From Psychrobacter sp. 72-O-c (GTDB taxonomy: Bacteria > Pseudomonadota > Gammaproteobacteria > Pseudomonadales > Moraxellaceae), in assembly GCF_904846605.1 (NCBI RefSeq), contig NZ_CAJHBI010000005.1:1-64000 (forward strand): a stretch of DNA of 64,000 nt. Reading direction: 5' to 3'. The notes under the pieces are model-generated. The model was not told where the DNA came from, ran no database searches, and saw nothing but the letters and a program-made list of their open reading frames with translations. Each line of letters opens with the position of its first letter. The first letter of the stretch is position 1. The position numbers were made by a program, and so were the translations under genes. Shown here one piece after another: positions 48,107-57,846 of the stretch.

Positions 48107-49441
48107 TTACTGCATAGCGGGGAAAAACACCAAAACCAGGTGCAGCCAACCGGCTAGAAATCCTGTCAGGCCACCCAGCACAATCAAGGTCATTTCATCT
48201 TCGTGAAACGCTGGGCGCAACAAGTTTTGAAACTCATCGGGCGATAGCGCACGGATACGATCTCGAAACAGACCGAAGATTTTACTGGCGCGGCTCTCAT
48301 TGAGCTCAGGATCGCGCATCGGCACCATAGTAGCGGTAATTGATTTATCAATAATGGTGTTTTTGAGTTGGCCAAACTCACGTCGACCAAGTCCCATTCG
48401 TAAGGTAGCACTGACCACTGGTGATTCTAACACTTGATAAAGATGCGACTTCATTAGCTCACGCGTTTGCGCGGCACGCTCACCATACATCATCTCATTC
48501 ATGATGTTCTCAAGGGTAACCAAATCATTGACGACAATTTCAGCAAAAACCTCAGACACTTCCTCTTGACGCTTCATAAAGCCACCCTGCCAGCGAAACT
48601 TCGCCATATGGGGCAGTTGCAACTTAATAAAGGGAAAGGTCTTACCCCGCGCGAATAACTTCACATAAGTGATAAAACGCGGCTCTACTGGATTAAACAC
48701 CATCCAAATCGCAATCCAGTTGGTCAATAAGCCCCAGATCGCCGCAAAGAAGGGTACGGTCCAATGCTGCGGCACTCCCAAAAAGATAAACATTTGGATA
48801 ATGCCAAAAATAAGCCCAATCAACGCGCTAATATGCCAAATAAAATCAATTTCTTTTTGGCCTACTTTTAAGAACATATTAACCATCAAGCGTCGATCAC
48901 TCTCCATCTTATTGACAATCATTTGGCGCATATCAACCAAATCTTCGACGTGATAGGTCAAATCCGTCACTAAGGATTGCATGATTGCGGGCAACTCTTG
49001 ATGCGCTTGCGTGTATAGGCGGCGCTTTAACGCATAGGGAAGGTTGCTCCATAAAGTCTCTGAACGCTCAAGCATAATTTCGTCAATCAACGACTCAAGA
49101 TTCTTATCGATCGCCTCGGTGATGAACTCCGCCATTTGCTCCGGTTCCATCGCTTGAAAAAACTCATCAAGCGAGCCGAGCTTAGAGAGCGTCTGATCAA
49201 CGATAACCCCTGATATCTTACCGGCTTTACGCGGTACGATACCTTGCCAGCCAATCCCTGGTAGTCCAAAAAAGGGAAAGTTGGGAATGCGGATACCCCG
49301 AAACTTAATGGGATAAAACAGCATTTTTAGCGCCATCCACACATGGACCCAAGTGACAAATGCTGTCACCGGTGGGATGGTCAGCATGGCAAGAAATTCC
49401 GGATGCTCAGCGAGCGTCTGCCATATTGAGGTTGCAACCAT
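48107..49441 (-). CDS. DUF445-family membrane protein
   Basis: A 444-residue inner-membrane protein of the DUF445 family. An N-terminal membrane segment (about 15-42), central segments (about 205-255) and a final C-terminal one (about 420-440) surround long amphipathic helical regions. Motifs such as IGWQGIVPRKAGKISGVIVD and WGLLTNWIAIWMVFNPV, repeated in weaker form, are typical of the family. The function is unknown. It stands alone between ccmF and mrdA. Confidence 0.85.
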   Translation of the reverse strand: MVATSIWQTLAEHPEFLAMLTIPPVTAFVTWVHVWMALKMLFYPIKFRGIRIPNFPFFGLPGIGWQGIVPRKAGKISGVIVDQTLSKLGSLDEFFQAMEPEQMAEFITEAIDKNLESLIDEIMLERSETLWSNLPYALKRRLYTQAHQELPAIMQSLVTDLTYHVEDLVDMRQMIVNKMESDRRLMVNMFLKVGQKEIDFIWHISALIGLIFGIIQMFIFLGVPQHWTVPFFAAIWGLLTNWIAIWMVFNPVEPRFITYVKLFARGKTFPFIKLQLPHMAKFRWQGGFMKRQEEVSEVFAEIVVNDLVTLENIMNEMMYGERAAQTRELMKSHLYQVLESPVVSATLRMGLGRREFGQLKNTIIDKSITATMVPMRDPELNESRASKIFGLFRDRIRALSPDEFQNLLRPAFHEDEMTLIVLGGLTGFLAGWLHLVLVFFPAMQ

Positions 49442-49865
49442 GACTTTTTGTGCCCCTGACGTAACGGTTGTCGTTAATTCATTATCGTTAATTTACTGTC
49501 GTTAAACTGTCGTCGTTGCTATTACAATATTGATCTACGCTGAGCAAAAACAGCGCTTTATCAATCATAAATACGTTAAAGAAATACGTTAAAATAAATT
49601 GCCTAATATTAGCATACTTGCCATTTATTAGCACACATACACCACGGTCAAGTTGTGACTATACATGACACGTTTTATGGTCACCTCGCAACCGCTAATA
49701 CACTAACCTACTGCATAGCTGTGACTGATAAAGGCATAGACAAAGCAAACGGGTAAGTTCAACGTCATATATTTTGTTCTGCTATAATTCGTCGCTTAAT
49801 AGCCGCTTGTAATAACCACTTATAATATTCAGCTATAATAGCTGTAAAGACTGACATGCAAGCCT
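49442..49865. other. Spacer before the mrdA repeat
   Basis: About 420 bp between the DUF445 gene and the repeat in front of mrdA. A short palindrome, CAGCTATAATAGCTG (49830-49844), is present. I see no gene. The 90-codon frame at 49856-50125 runs through the repeat and is not convincing. Confidence 0.4.
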
Positions 49866-49970
49866 ATATAGGGTTGGACCAACCACAAAAAAGAGTCCGT
49901 TTGGTTGGGATGAATTTTTATCAGTTATACGAAGCTATAGGTGTACCCATTTCATTTGGTTCTAACTATA
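49866..49970. repeat. Partial TATAGT intergenic element (type 2)
   Basis: The right part (CAGTTATACGAAGCTATAGG ... TTGGTTCTAACTATA) matches the right part of the element at 59826-59992 with a few changes. The left end TATAGGGTTGGACCAACC could be a related inverted end. The core is shorter than in other copies. It ends 152 bp before mrdA. Confidence 0.6.
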
Positions 49971-50121
49971 GCCAGTATTGCCAGATAAATTGCGCTATCT
50001 GCTTGAAACTGTTACTTTCATCGTTTATATTTGCGGCGCTTTTACTTATTATCCTATTTATTATATTGTCCATTAATTCACTACACTGTTTATTCACCGA
50101 CTTTTTGGCTACTGACCTTTT

Positions 50122-52119
50122 ATGAAGAAACCGCTCACTCCAGACACTGAACAGGTCAACCAAATTTTTATGCATCGAATCATTATTTTTGGTTTGTTGA
50201 TCGTGGTGGGTTTGAGCGTGTTACTGCTACGTTATGGTTATCTGCAGGTGTATGCCCATGATAAATATAAGACCCAGGCGGACAACAATCGTATCAAGCT
50301 GGTATCAGCGCCGCCAAGCCGAGGTTATATCTACGATCGTAACGGAATACTGCTGGCAGACAATCAGCCGGTATTTACGGCGATGCTCAGCCCCGATGAG
50401 GTGGAAAATCCAGAACGTACGTTAACCTTACTTGCGCCTATTTTTAAGCTGACCGATACCGACATTACCGATATCTTAGCGCGTCTTAGCAAAAGTAAAA
50501 ATGATCCCGTCACCATAAAAATTGACTTGACTGAAGCACAGCTGGCGCAGTTTAGTGAGCGTAAACCGTTCTTTCGCGGCGTAACTATTCAAAGTAAGCT
50601 CACGCGCTCCTACCCTTATGATGAGCTGTTTGCACATGTGATCGGTTATGTTGGCCGTATCAACGATAAAGAGAGCAAAAAAATTGATAAGGATCGCTAC
50701 GCGGGTACGGACCTTATCGGTAAAATCGGTATCGAAGACTTTTATGAAGATATTTTGCTTGGTCAACCCGGTTATCAGTCGGTAGAAACCGACGCTTATG
50801 GCAATATTTTGCGCCAGTTAGAGACCAAGCCGCCGATTGCCGGTAACGACATTACTTTAAGTCTAGATTATGGCTTACAAAAGATTGCTCAGCAGCAGCT
50901 CGATGGTCGACGCGGAGCAATTGTGGCCATAGATCCCAAAAATGGCGATGTGCTGGCCTTTGTCAGTAACCCAAGCTACGATCCCAACCCCTTTATCTCA
51001 GGGATATCTTTTAAGGACTATGCCGCGCTACGTGAAGACCCTGATGAGCCGCTATATAATCGGGCGCTGCAAGGCATGTATCCACCCGGCTCTACCATCA
51101 AGCCCTTTGAGGGTTTAGGCGGAATCCATTATGGACTACGCGACTGGGAGACCACTATTTATGACCCCGGTTATTTTAGTCTGCCTGGTGATAGCCATCG
51201 ATTCCGCGATTGGAAGCGTGGTGGTCATGGCACCGTAGATTTAAAAAAGTCTATCGTGCAGTCGGTCGATACTTATTATTATAAATTGGCCTATGAGATG
51301 GGTATTCAACGCCTGCATGATTGGATGGTGCGCTTTGGCTTTGGCGCAGACACCGGTATTGATTTGCCTAATGAAAAAGCCGGTATCATGCCGTCACCGA
51401 AATGGAAAAAAGATAGGTATGATAGAGACTGGTTTCCAGGTGACACTATTTCGGTCAGTATCGGTCAAGGGTATTTCTTAGCCACGCCGCTACAGATTGC
51501 CAATGCCACCGCCATGACTGCCAACAAGGGCTATCACATCACCCCGCATCTATTAAAACGTAGCGAAGGTGCTGCAGATGTCGATGTCATTACCAAGCCT
51601 GATGGTAAAATTAAATATAACGGCAAGCCCTCCGACTGGACACGCATGCAAGATGCCATGGAAAACGTCATCGAGAACGGCACCGGACGTGGCATCTATA
51701 CCTCTCGCTATCGTATCGCTGGCAAAACCGGTACCGCGCAAGTAAAGTCTATCGCCCAAGGTAAAAGCTACGATAAATCCGCGCTGGATAAACGTGAGTG
51801 GGATCATGCTTGGTTCAATGGCTTTGCTCCAGTAGAAGACCCACAAATTGCCCTGTCAGTGCTGGTCGAAAACGGCGGTGGTGGTAGCGCCGTTGCCGCC
51901 CCTATTGGTCGCGCCTTATTTGATTACTGGGTACTACAACGCAAAAATGATCCTGTTTTGCCGCCCACTGCCGATGAGCTTAAAGTGATCAAACGCCAAA
52001 AAGCACTAGACAAAATAGCACGTGATATAATACGCGAGCAAGAACAGGCGCTAAAAGAAGAAAACGCATTAAAAGAAAAGGCAGAGGTTGCATCAGAAGC
52101 TACGACGACAAGCGAATAA
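50122..52119 (+). CDS. mrdA: Penicillin-binding protein 2
   Basis: Peptidoglycan transpeptidase of the elongasome, needed for rod shape or side-wall growth. The 665 residues have one N-terminal membrane anchor (about 20-38), a dimerisation/pedestal domain, and a transpeptidase domain with Ser324 in PPGSTIKP, SVD in QSVDTYYYKLA, and Lys535 in GKTGTAQV. The C-terminal tail is a charged Lys/Glu/Ala helix of about 45 residues that the E. coli protein lacks. rodA is not next to it; rsmD follows after 16 bp. Confidence 0.95.
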   Translation: MKKPLTPDTEQVNQIFMHRIIIFGLLIVVGLSVLLLRYGYLQVYAHDKYKTQADNNRIKLVSAPPSRGYIYDRNGILLADNQPVFTAMLSPDEVENPERTLTLLAPIFKLTDTDITDILARLSKSKNDPVTIKIDLTEAQLAQFSERKPFFRGVTIQSKLTRSYPYDELFAHVIGYVGRINDKESKKIDKDRYAGTDLIGKIGIEDFYEDILLGQPGYQSVETDAYGNILRQLETKPPIAGNDITLSLDYGLQKIAQQQLDGRRGAIVAIDPKNGDVLAFVSNPSYDPNPFISGISFKDYAALREDPDEPLYNRALQGMYPPGSTIKPFEGLGGIHYGLRDWETTIYDPGYFSLPGDSHRFRDWKRGGHGTVDLKKSIVQSVDTYYYKLAYEMGIQRLHDWMVRFGFGADTGIDLPNEKAGIMPSPKWKKDRYDRDWFPGDTISVSIGQGYFLATPLQIANATAMTANKGYHITPHLLKRSEGAADVDVITKPDGKIKYNGKPSDWTRMQDAMENVIENGTGRGIYTSRYRIAGKTGTAQVKSIAQGKSYDKSALDKREWDHAWFNGFAPVEDPQIALSVLVENGGGGSAVAAPIGRALFDYWVLQRKNDPVLPPTADELKVIKRQKALDKIARDIIREQEQALKEENALKEKAEVASEATTTSE

Positions 52120-52135
52120 AGAGCTTATAAATACC

Positions 52136-52825
52136 ATGAAAAAGACTCCAGCATCATCTAAAACTCAGCCTAAAAAGGCTATAAACCCTAAGCAGACCGC
52201 TGCTGGTAACGTGCGTATCATCGGTGGTCAGTTTAAACGTCGTAACGTCAATTTTATTGATGCAGACGGCTTGCGACCAACGCCAGACCGCTTACGTGAG
52301 ACCCTGTTTAATTGGTTGCTGGCTGATATTCATAGTGCGCGCGTACTCGATAGCTGCGCTGGTAGCGGCGTATTAGGGTTTGAAGCGTTATCGCGCGGCG
52401 CGGCACATTGCAGCTTTATCGAAGCCAATCTCGCCCAAAGTCAAATGCTACTACAAAGCGCAGAGCAGTTACATATTGATGTTGGCAGCTATCAAATTTT
52501 GCACGGCACAGCCCAGCAAATTTTGAGTCAAAATCAACAATCTCAGCCCTTTTTCCCTCAACCTTTTGACATAGTTTTTATCGATCCGCCTTATGCTGAA
52601 GAGTTATGGCAGCCGATTTTGACCGCGTTGATTACTAAAGAGTTAATCACAGTAGAGACGCTGATTTATCTAGAAGCCGATAAAGACTTAAGTGGACAAT
52701 TAGACGAGCTAGTATTGTCTCTTAGCGATACTTTGACCGCACAAAGGCTAAGTGGCTTTGAATGTATCAAAAACACAAAAGTAGGGCAAGTTGTTGCTGG
52801 ACTTTATCGACTAGTATCGTCATAA
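52136..52825 (+). CDS. rsmD: 16S rRNA (guanine(966)-N(2))-methyltransferase RsmD
   Basis: Methylates G966 of 16S rRNA in the small subunit. From ATG 52136 it has 229 residues: a basic N-terminal tail, RIIGGQFKRR, LRPTPDRLRETLFNWL, the SAM loop DSCAGSGVLGFEALSRGA, and the catalytic FIDPPY. The upstream frame overlapping mrdA is less likely as a start. Close spacing suggests co-transcription with mrdA. Confidence 0.94.
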   Translation: MKKTPASSKTQPKKAINPKQTAAGNVRIIGGQFKRRNVNFIDADGLRPTPDRLRETLFNWLLADIHSARVLDSCAGSGVLGFEALSRGAAHCSFIEANLAQSQMLLQSAEQLHIDVGSYQILHGTAQQILSQNQQSQPFFPQPFDIVFIDPPYAEELWQPILTALITKELITVETLIYLEADKDLSGQLDELVLSLSDTLTAQRLSGFECIKNTKVGQVVAGLYRLVSS

Positions 52826-52922
52826 TCAGTCGGCTACTATTAAGAAATGCTAAAAACTGCTAAAAATCCAGCTAGATGCTCGCATTTAATGCTTAGCAGG
52901 CTAAAATAAACCACAATGCAGC

Positions 52923-52951
52923 TTGCAAGCTTAAGCTCTACTGCTTATAAT
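52923..52951 (+). promoter_or_regulatory. Promoter of rplM-rpsI
   Basis: TTGCAA at 52923-52928, 17 bp, then a consensus TATAAT at 52946-52951. Transcription should start near 52958 and give a leader of about 64 nt. Confidence 0.75.
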
Positions 52952-52965
52952 GTGCAGTCTGTTTT

Positions 52966-52996
52966 TTGAGAGCCCCGTTCCCAGACAAACTCTCAA
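52966..52996 (+). promoter_or_regulatory. Leader hairpin of rplM-rpsI
   Basis: TTGAGAG (52966-52972) pairs with CTCTCAA (52990-52996) around a 17-nt loop within the leader. L13 represses its own operon in E. coli, so this could be the binding structure; this is inference from position. Confidence 0.5.
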
Positions 52997-53021
52997 CGAA
53001 TTTCAAATTAAAGGTTTTATC

Positions 53022-53450
53022 ATGAAAACACTTAGTGCAAAACCAGCTGAAGTGACCCATGACTGGTTTGTCGTCGATGCTGACGGCAAAACCCTTGGTC
53101 GCCTAGCTAGCCAAATCGCTCACCGCCTACGTGGTAAGCATAAGGCTTCTTTTACTCCGCACGTTGACACTGGTGACTTTATTGTTGTCATCAATGCCGA
53201 AAAAATCACGGTAACGGGTAAAAAAGCGCAAGATAAAAAATACTATCGTCACAGTGGTTATCCAGGTGGTATTAAAGAAACCAACTTCACCAAGTTGCTT
53301 GCAAATAAGCCTGAAGATGTTCTACACAAAGCCGTTAAGGGTATGCTTCCAAAAGGCCCTCTTGGCTATGCGATGATCAAGAAGCTGAAACTTTATGTGG
53401 GTAACGAACATCCACATGAAGCACAGCAACCTAAAGAATTAGACATCTAA
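53022..53450 (+). CDS. rplM: 50S ribosomal protein L13
   Basis: Early-assembling large-subunit protein. From ATG 53022 it has 142 residues with family stretches [43 protein letters not shown] and [12 protein letters not shown]. The upstream frame begins before the likely transcription start's leader hairpin and is rejected. rpsI follows 10 bp downstream, the near-universal arrangement. Confidence 0.98.
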   Translation: MKTLSAKPAEVTHDWFVVDADGKTLGRLASQIAHRLRGKHKASFTPHVDTGDFIVVINAEKITVTGKKAQDKKYYRHSGYPGGIKETNFTKLLANKPEDVLHKAVKGMLPKGPLGYAMIKKLKLYVGNEHPHEAQQPKELDI

Positions 53451-53460
53451 GGATAAACTT

Positions 53461-53847
53461 ATGGAACGCAATTACGGAACTGGTCGTCGTAAGACTTCTA
53501 CTGCTCGTGTCTTTTTATCAAAAGGTACTGGCACTATTGTTGTTAACGGCAAGCCACTTGATGAATATTTCAGCCGCGAAACCTCACGCATGGTTGTTCG
53601 TCAGCCATTAGAGTTACTTGATTCTGGTAGTGCTTATGACTTATATGTCACCGTTACAGGCGGCGGCAGTACGGGTCAAGCGGGCGCAATCCGCCACGGT
53701 ATCACTCGTGCCCTTATCGAATCTGACGAAACCTTGAAGCCTGCCCTAAAAGCAGCTGGTTTTGTAACTCGTGACTCGCGTCAAGTTGAACGTAAGAAAT
53801 TGGGCCTACGTAAAGCACGTAAACGTCCACAATTCTCGAAACGTTAA
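53461..53847 (+). CDS. rpsI: 30S ribosomal protein S9
   Basis: Small-subunit protein whose basic C-terminal tail reaches the P-site tRNA. The 128 residues have [30 protein letters not shown] and the ending [17 protein letters not shown] precedes the ATG. It ends the rplM-rpsI operon. Confidence 0.98.
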   Translation: MERNYGTGRRKTSTARVFLSKGTGTIVVNGKPLDEYFSRETSRMVVRQPLELLDSGSAYDLYVTVTGGGSTGQAGAIRHGITRALIESDETLKPALKAAGFVTRDSRQVERKKLGLRKARKRPQFSKR

Positions 53848-53857
53848 TCAAAGCTAT

Positions 53858-53926
53858 GCTTTATCTGCTGGCATTTACGGTCTTTACTATAAAGATACCG
53901 TCTCAATAGCAGATAGAGTGATAGAT
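53858..53926 (+). other. Nested hairpin after rpsI
   Basis: Outer arms TATCTGCT and AGCAGATA enclose an inner imperfect stem (ACGGTCTTTA and TAAAGATACCGT). It sits between the rpsI stop and the terminator, in what should be the 3' end of the ribosomal-protein mRNA. Function unknown. Confidence 0.5.
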
Positions 53927-53930
53927 TTGC

Positions 53931-53969
53931 GAAACCTTATAAGTTGGTCACAGCTTATAAGGTTTTTTT
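53931..53969 (+). terminator. Terminator of rplM-rpsI
   Basis: Arms AAACCTTATAAG and CTTATAAGGTTT around a 10-nt loop, ending in seven T on the plus strand. Confidence 0.92.
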
Positions 53970-54003
53970 ATGCGTGCCTTTCTTTCGGTGCATTTTTGTA
54001 AGT

Positions 54004-54169
54004 TATAGTGAATACCAAATAAAAGACAGTCGTTCATATCAACGTGCTACTGGTATAAATTTTTCTTGCTTGCTGTTCGCAAGCGTGGTTCGATGCTGCA
54101 AAACATTTATTCAAGTCGCATCCCAGCAGCCCAGCAGCCTTGTATCGTTCTTAAATTGGATCGACTATA
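54004..54169 (+). repeat. TATAGT intergenic element, type 1 copy A
   Basis: A 166-bp element with related inverted ends: TATAGTGAATACCAAATAAA on the left and, read from the other side, TATAGTCGATCCAATTTAA on the right. The core (CAACGTGCTACTGGTATAAA, TTTTTCT, then the hairpin GCTTGC-TGTTC-GCAAGC) matches the minus strand of the element at 56706-56859 over most of its length. No reading frame of note is inside. It looks like a non-autonomous mobile element. The sequence from 54170 to 54270 holds only the promoter region of the next gene. Confidence 0.85.
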
Positions 54170-54270
54170 GCCTCTTATGACAATACGTAAATTACCTTGC
54201 AAAGATACCTGTACTACCCCATCATCATAATAACTTTTCATCATTAGCCCTTATAGCGCAAAAGGATATT

Positions 54271-55371
54271 ATGAAAGCGCCCGAACAGTTTGATCCCAGT
54301 AAATCTTCTGCGCAAAACGGCACGCCACCAGACGCCGCCGCGCCGCATGGCAAGCTTGCTAAGTCGCCAGCAATTCCTGCTGGCACCCCAACTATCAAGC
54401 AGACCCATAAGCAAACCGCGCAATCGGAGAAACAGCCCTTTCAGTGGCAGTTCTTGTTGCCTAAATATTGGGCTATATGGCTACTACTGGCCCTTGTGGT
54501 ACCCTTAGTATATTTGCCGCTACGGTGGCAGTTTTGGCTGGGTCGCAAGCTGGGTATTTTATTCTATAAAATGTTAGCCACACGGCGGCGTGATACCTTG
54601 ATCAACCTCAGACTGGCTTTCCCTGACAAACCGGAAGCTGAGCGTGAACTGATGGCCAAGCAAGTGTTCGTCAATCAAGGTATTGGCATATTTGAAACTT
54701 TATGCACTTGGTTTCGTCCTAATATATTTACCCGTACGGTCTCTATCTCTGGGCTACAGCATATCGTCAATGCTCAAAATGAGGGCCGCGCGGTTATTTT
54801 GTTGGGTGCTCACTATACGATGCTGGATCTGGGCGCCATGCTATGCACCCAGTTTTTCCCCATGGATGGTATGTATCGACCGCAGAATAATGCGCTATTA
54901 GAGTGGTTTATTTATAACGGTCGTGCCCCTATCTTTGGTAAATTAATTTCTAGTCGCAATATGCGTAGTTTGGTCGATTCTATTAGAGCCGGACACGTGG
55001 TTTGGTATTCGCCTGATCAAGATTACGGTCTTAAGCATGGTGTCATGGCGCCATTTTTTGGTGTACCAGCGGCGACTATTACCGCAACGCGGCGCTTGGC
55101 TACAGTGGGCGAGGAAGGGCGTCAGCCAGCAGTTATGGCGCTACATACTTACCGGCAAACACCTGATAGTATTCCCAGAGGTAAGCGTCCGCATTATCAT
55201 TTGACCATTACCCCAGAGCTCGATAATTATCCTAGTGATGACGAAATCGCTGATGCCACCCGCGTTAATGAAATTTTAGAAGGGTTGATTCGTATTGATC
55301 CGACTCAGTGGATGTGGTTTCATCGCCGCTTCAAGCATGGTCCTAATGGTCGTACCGACATCTACAAGTAA
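54271..55371 (+). CDS. Lipid A acyltransferase (LpxL/HtrB family)
   Basis: Inner-membrane acyltransferase that adds a secondary acyl chain to lipid A. The 366 residues have the HX4D motif (His181, Asp186 in GAHYTMLDLG), DGMYRPQNNALLEW, RAGHVVWYSPDQDYG, and the ending PTQWMWFHRRFK. A membrane segment (about 66-85) follows a Pro/Ser-rich N-terminal extension of about 55 residues absent from E. coli LpxL. Whether it acts as LpxL or LpxM cannot be told from sequence. AAAGGA lies before the ATG. Confidence 0.92.
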   Translation: MKAPEQFDPSKSSAQNGTPPDAAAPHGKLAKSPAIPAGTPTIKQTHKQTAQSEKQPFQWQFLLPKYWAIWLLLALVVPLVYLPLRWQFWLGRKLGILFYKMLATRRRDTLINLRLAFPDKPEAERELMAKQVFVNQGIGIFETLCTWFRPNIFTRTVSISGLQHIVNAQNEGRAVILLGAHYTMLDLGAMLCTQFFPMDGMYRPQNNALLEWFIYNGRAPIFGKLISSRNMRSLVDSIRAGHVVWYSPDQDYGLKHGVMAPFFGVPAATITATRRLATVGEEGRQPAVMALHTYRQTPDSIPRGKRPHYHLTITPELDNYPSDDEIADATRVNEILEGLIRIDPTQWMWFHRRFKHGPNGRTDIYK

Positions 55372-55464
55372 TATAAGCTAACGCGCAAATTTGCTATAAT
55401 TGTTTATTAAGGTCTATTAACCATTTAAGCATTAAATACTGAGTATCAACTCTCTTAAGATCGC

Positions 55465-55495
55465 TACGCTGTAGTCAGTCATGGCGATTTTTTAT
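55465..55495 (+). terminator. Possible terminator after the acyltransferase
   Basis: ATCGC and GCGAT arms with an inner CTG/CAG pairing, then TTTTTTA. The stem is short, so this is a weak call. Confidence 0.4.
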
Positions 55496-55576
55496 CGTAT
55501 TTTATAAAGCAGTTAAAATATTGATATCGTTAATTCAAAATAAAACTAACCTACCTAGATTAAAGACGGACATCTC

Positions 55577-56674
55577 ATGAGCGATAACCACATCTCCGAC
55601 AATAGTACCTCTGATAATTCAAACCATGCTTCCACGACTGCAGTAAAACGTATTTTAACGGGCATCAAACCAACAGGTATCCTACACTTGGGCAACTATG
55701 TTGGTGCGATTCGCCCCGCTATTGAATCTATCCAAAATAGTGATGATGAGGCGTTTTTCTTTTTGGCGGATTATCATGGCATTATCGGCTGTCATGATCC
55801 TGCGGTTATTCATGAGTCCACTAAATCGATTGCCGCCACTTGGCTGGCTTGCGGTCTCGATCCTGAGCGCGTAACCTTTTATCGTCAGTCCGATGTACCA
55901 GAAATACCTGAGCTTGCTTGGATTTTAAACTGTTCATGCGCCAAAGGTCTGATGAATCGTGCCCACGCTTACAAGGCCTCAGTTGATATCAATATAGAAA
56001 ATGACGTTGATGCTGATCAAGGTGTCACTATGGGGCTGTTTGGCTATCCGGTGCTGATGGCAGCGGATATCTTAATGTTTAACGCTACTCATGTTCCTGT
56101 TGGCCGTGACCAAATTCAACATATTGAAATGGCGCGTGATATTGCTGGTACTTTTAATCATAGGTATAAGCCACTGTTTACCATGCCAAATGCGGTAGTG
56201 GATGATGACACGCCATTATTGACTGGCCTTGATGGGCGTAAAATGAGTAAAAGCTATGGCAATACCATTCCACTATTTGGTGAGATTAATCCGCAAGTAA
56301 GTCCTGAGAAGCAGATGCATAAAGCGATTATGAAAATTGTGACCAATTCGCAACTGCCCGCTGAGCCAAAAGACCCTGACGACTCTGCTATATTTGAGAT
56401 TTATAAAGCCTTTGCCACACCTGAAGAAATTGCTGATATGCGCGCTCAATTCGCGGCGGGTATTGGTTGGGGTGATGCTAAGAAAGCATTATTTGATAAG
56501 ATTAATGACGAGATTGCGCCCTTCCGTGCACGCTATGAAGAGCTAATGGCCAATCCAAAAGAGCTAGAAGAAATCTTACAGATGGGCGCAGACAAAGCAC
56601 GTCGCCATAGCCGCAAACAGTTGGATAAAACCCGTCGCGCCATTGGCATCCGCCCGCTTGCTAAACTTAAATAG
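55577..56674 (+). CDS. trpS: Tryptophanyl-tRNA synthetase
   Basis: Class I synthetase for tRNA-Trp. At 365 residues it is about 30 longer than the E. coli form through an Asn/Ser-rich N-terminal tail. The ATP-binding motif is [16 protein letters not shown], the KMSKS loop is [11 protein letters not shown], and FLADYHGI and [16 protein letters not shown] are family stretches. The repeat element begins 31 bp after the stop. Confidence 0.96.
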   Translation: MSDNHISDNSTSDNSNHASTTAVKRILTGIKPTGILHLGNYVGAIRPAIESIQNSDDEAFFFLADYHGIIGCHDPAVIHESTKSIAATWLACGLDPERVTFYRQSDVPEIPELAWILNCSCAKGLMNRAHAYKASVDINIENDVDADQGVTMGLFGYPVLMAADILMFNATHVPVGRDQIQHIEMARDIAGTFNHRYKPLFTMPNAVVDDDTPLLTGLDGRKMSKSYGNTIPLFGEINPQVSPEKQMHKAIMKIVTNSQLPAEPKDPDDSAIFEIYKAFATPEEIADMRAQFAAGIGWGDAKKALFDKINDEIAPFRARYEELMANPKELEEILQMGADKARRHSRKQLDKTRRAIGIRPLAKLK

Positions 56675-56705
56675 TAGCGTGAGAATTAAAAGAAAATCAG
56701 ATAGT

Positions 56706-56859
56706 TATAGTTAATCCAATGTAAAAACGACACAATGTTACTGGGCTACTGGAATGAATTCTTTGCAGCCTCTGTCCCGCTTGCGAACAGCACGCCAGAA
56801 AAATTTATACCAGTAGCACGTTGCTACAAGAGTATTCCTTTTATTTTGAATCGACTATA
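56706..56859 (-). repeat. TATAGT intergenic element, type 1 copy B
   Basis: A 154-bp element in the opposite orientation to the copy at 54004-54169. Ends are TATAGTTAATCCAATGTAAA on the left and, read from the other side, TATAGTCGATTCAAAATAAA on the right. It shares the core CAACGTGCTACTGGTATAAA and GTGCTGTTCGCAAGCG on the minus strand. It fills most of the trpS-scpA gap and ends 32 bp before scpA, so it may affect scpA expression. Confidence 0.85.
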
Positions 56860-56891
56860 CTTATCATTGTAATCAATATAGATTTCAACTT

Positions 56892-57782
56892 ATGCAAGTG
56901 ACGTCAACCATCCACGCTGATATAAAAACACCAGTAAGTATCAGCCCTGTATCAGTTAAAACTGGAGTTGTGGCTGATACTCATGATATGTCATTGCGTA
57001 TTTATCAGACGCCTGTGCAGCACTTGCCGGAAGATTTATACGTACCGCCGCAAGCGTTTGCCATTTGGCTGGAACAGTTCGCAGGGCCACTGGATTTTTT
57101 ATTATATTTGGTCAAAAAGAACAACGTCGATCTAACCCAAATGCCGATATTGCCTATTACTGAGCAATACTTGGCTTATATTAGCGAGTTAGATACTGAG
57201 CATTTTGAATTGGCCGGTGACTATCTATTGATGGCATCGACTTTGATCGCGATTAAGACTGAGCTACTGTTGCCCAAGCCGCAAACGCCTACTGATGAAC
57301 GCGATCCAAAGGCAGAACTGATTGAGCGTCTGGAAGCATACGCGCAAATCAAAGGGGCGAGCCAGCGCTTAGACAATCTAGTCCGTCTTGAACGTGATGT
57401 ATTTTTAGCAATGGTCAGCATGCCCAATCAAGATATTATGAGTGCAGAGCTACCCAGTTACTCGCCGAACTTACTGATTGATAGTTTGTTTAAAATGCAA
57501 TTGCAGCCGGATTATCACATGCAGACCCATACTATTAAAGTCGATGCGGTGCCGCTTGCGGATCGTATTGCCAGTATTAGTCGGCAGCTGAGCACTAATG
57601 GCGCACGCTCTTTTTATCAACTACTTGATAAGTCACAAGGTAAAATTGGAGTGGTGGTTAGCTTTGTAGCAGTGCTAGAGCTGATGAAACGTCAACTGGT
57701 TGGAGTAGCCAGTACTGAAGGTGAAGTTGAAGTTGAAGTTGACAATCAGCTTAGTCAGTTAACCTTGCAATGGTTGGCGTAG
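56892..57782 (+). CDS. scpA: Segregation and condensation protein A
   Basis: Kleisin subunit that bridges SMC heads with ScpB in chromosome condensation. The 296 residues include an N-terminal extension of about 50, then the kleisin helix (FAGPLDFLLYLVKKNNVDLTQMPI), LAGDYLLMASTLIAIKTELLLP, and the C-terminal winged helix (VSFVAVLELMKRQ). Start uncertain: Met33 (MSLRIYQTP) is possible. scpB follows after 64 bp. Confidence 0.92.
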   Translation: MQVTSTIHADIKTPVSISPVSVKTGVVADTHDMSLRIYQTPVQHLPEDLYVPPQAFAIWLEQFAGPLDFLLYLVKKNNVDLTQMPILPITEQYLAYISELDTEHFELAGDYLLMASTLIAIKTELLLPKPQTPTDERDPKAELIERLEAYAQIKGASQRLDNLVRLERDVFLAMVSMPNQDIMSAELPSYSPNLLIDSLFKMQLQPDYHMQTHTIKVDAVPLADRIASISRQLSTNGARSFYQLLDKSQGKIGVVVSFVAVLELMKRQLVGVASTEGEVEVEVDNQLSQLTLQWLA

Positions 57783-57846
57783 GATGCATTTCAACTCATC
57801 CAAAACTTTCTTTTTATAAAACCCTTTATTCAAGAGCAGCATAATA

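Noticed and set aside
49856-50125. Plus-strand 89-codon frame with a hydrophobic stretch before mrdA
   Set aside because: Its first half is the repeat element, it has no ribosome binding site and it overlaps the mrdA start.
53771-54180. Short plus-strand frames after rpsI
   Set aside because: They pass through the nested hairpin, the terminator and the repeat element, and have no ribosome binding site.
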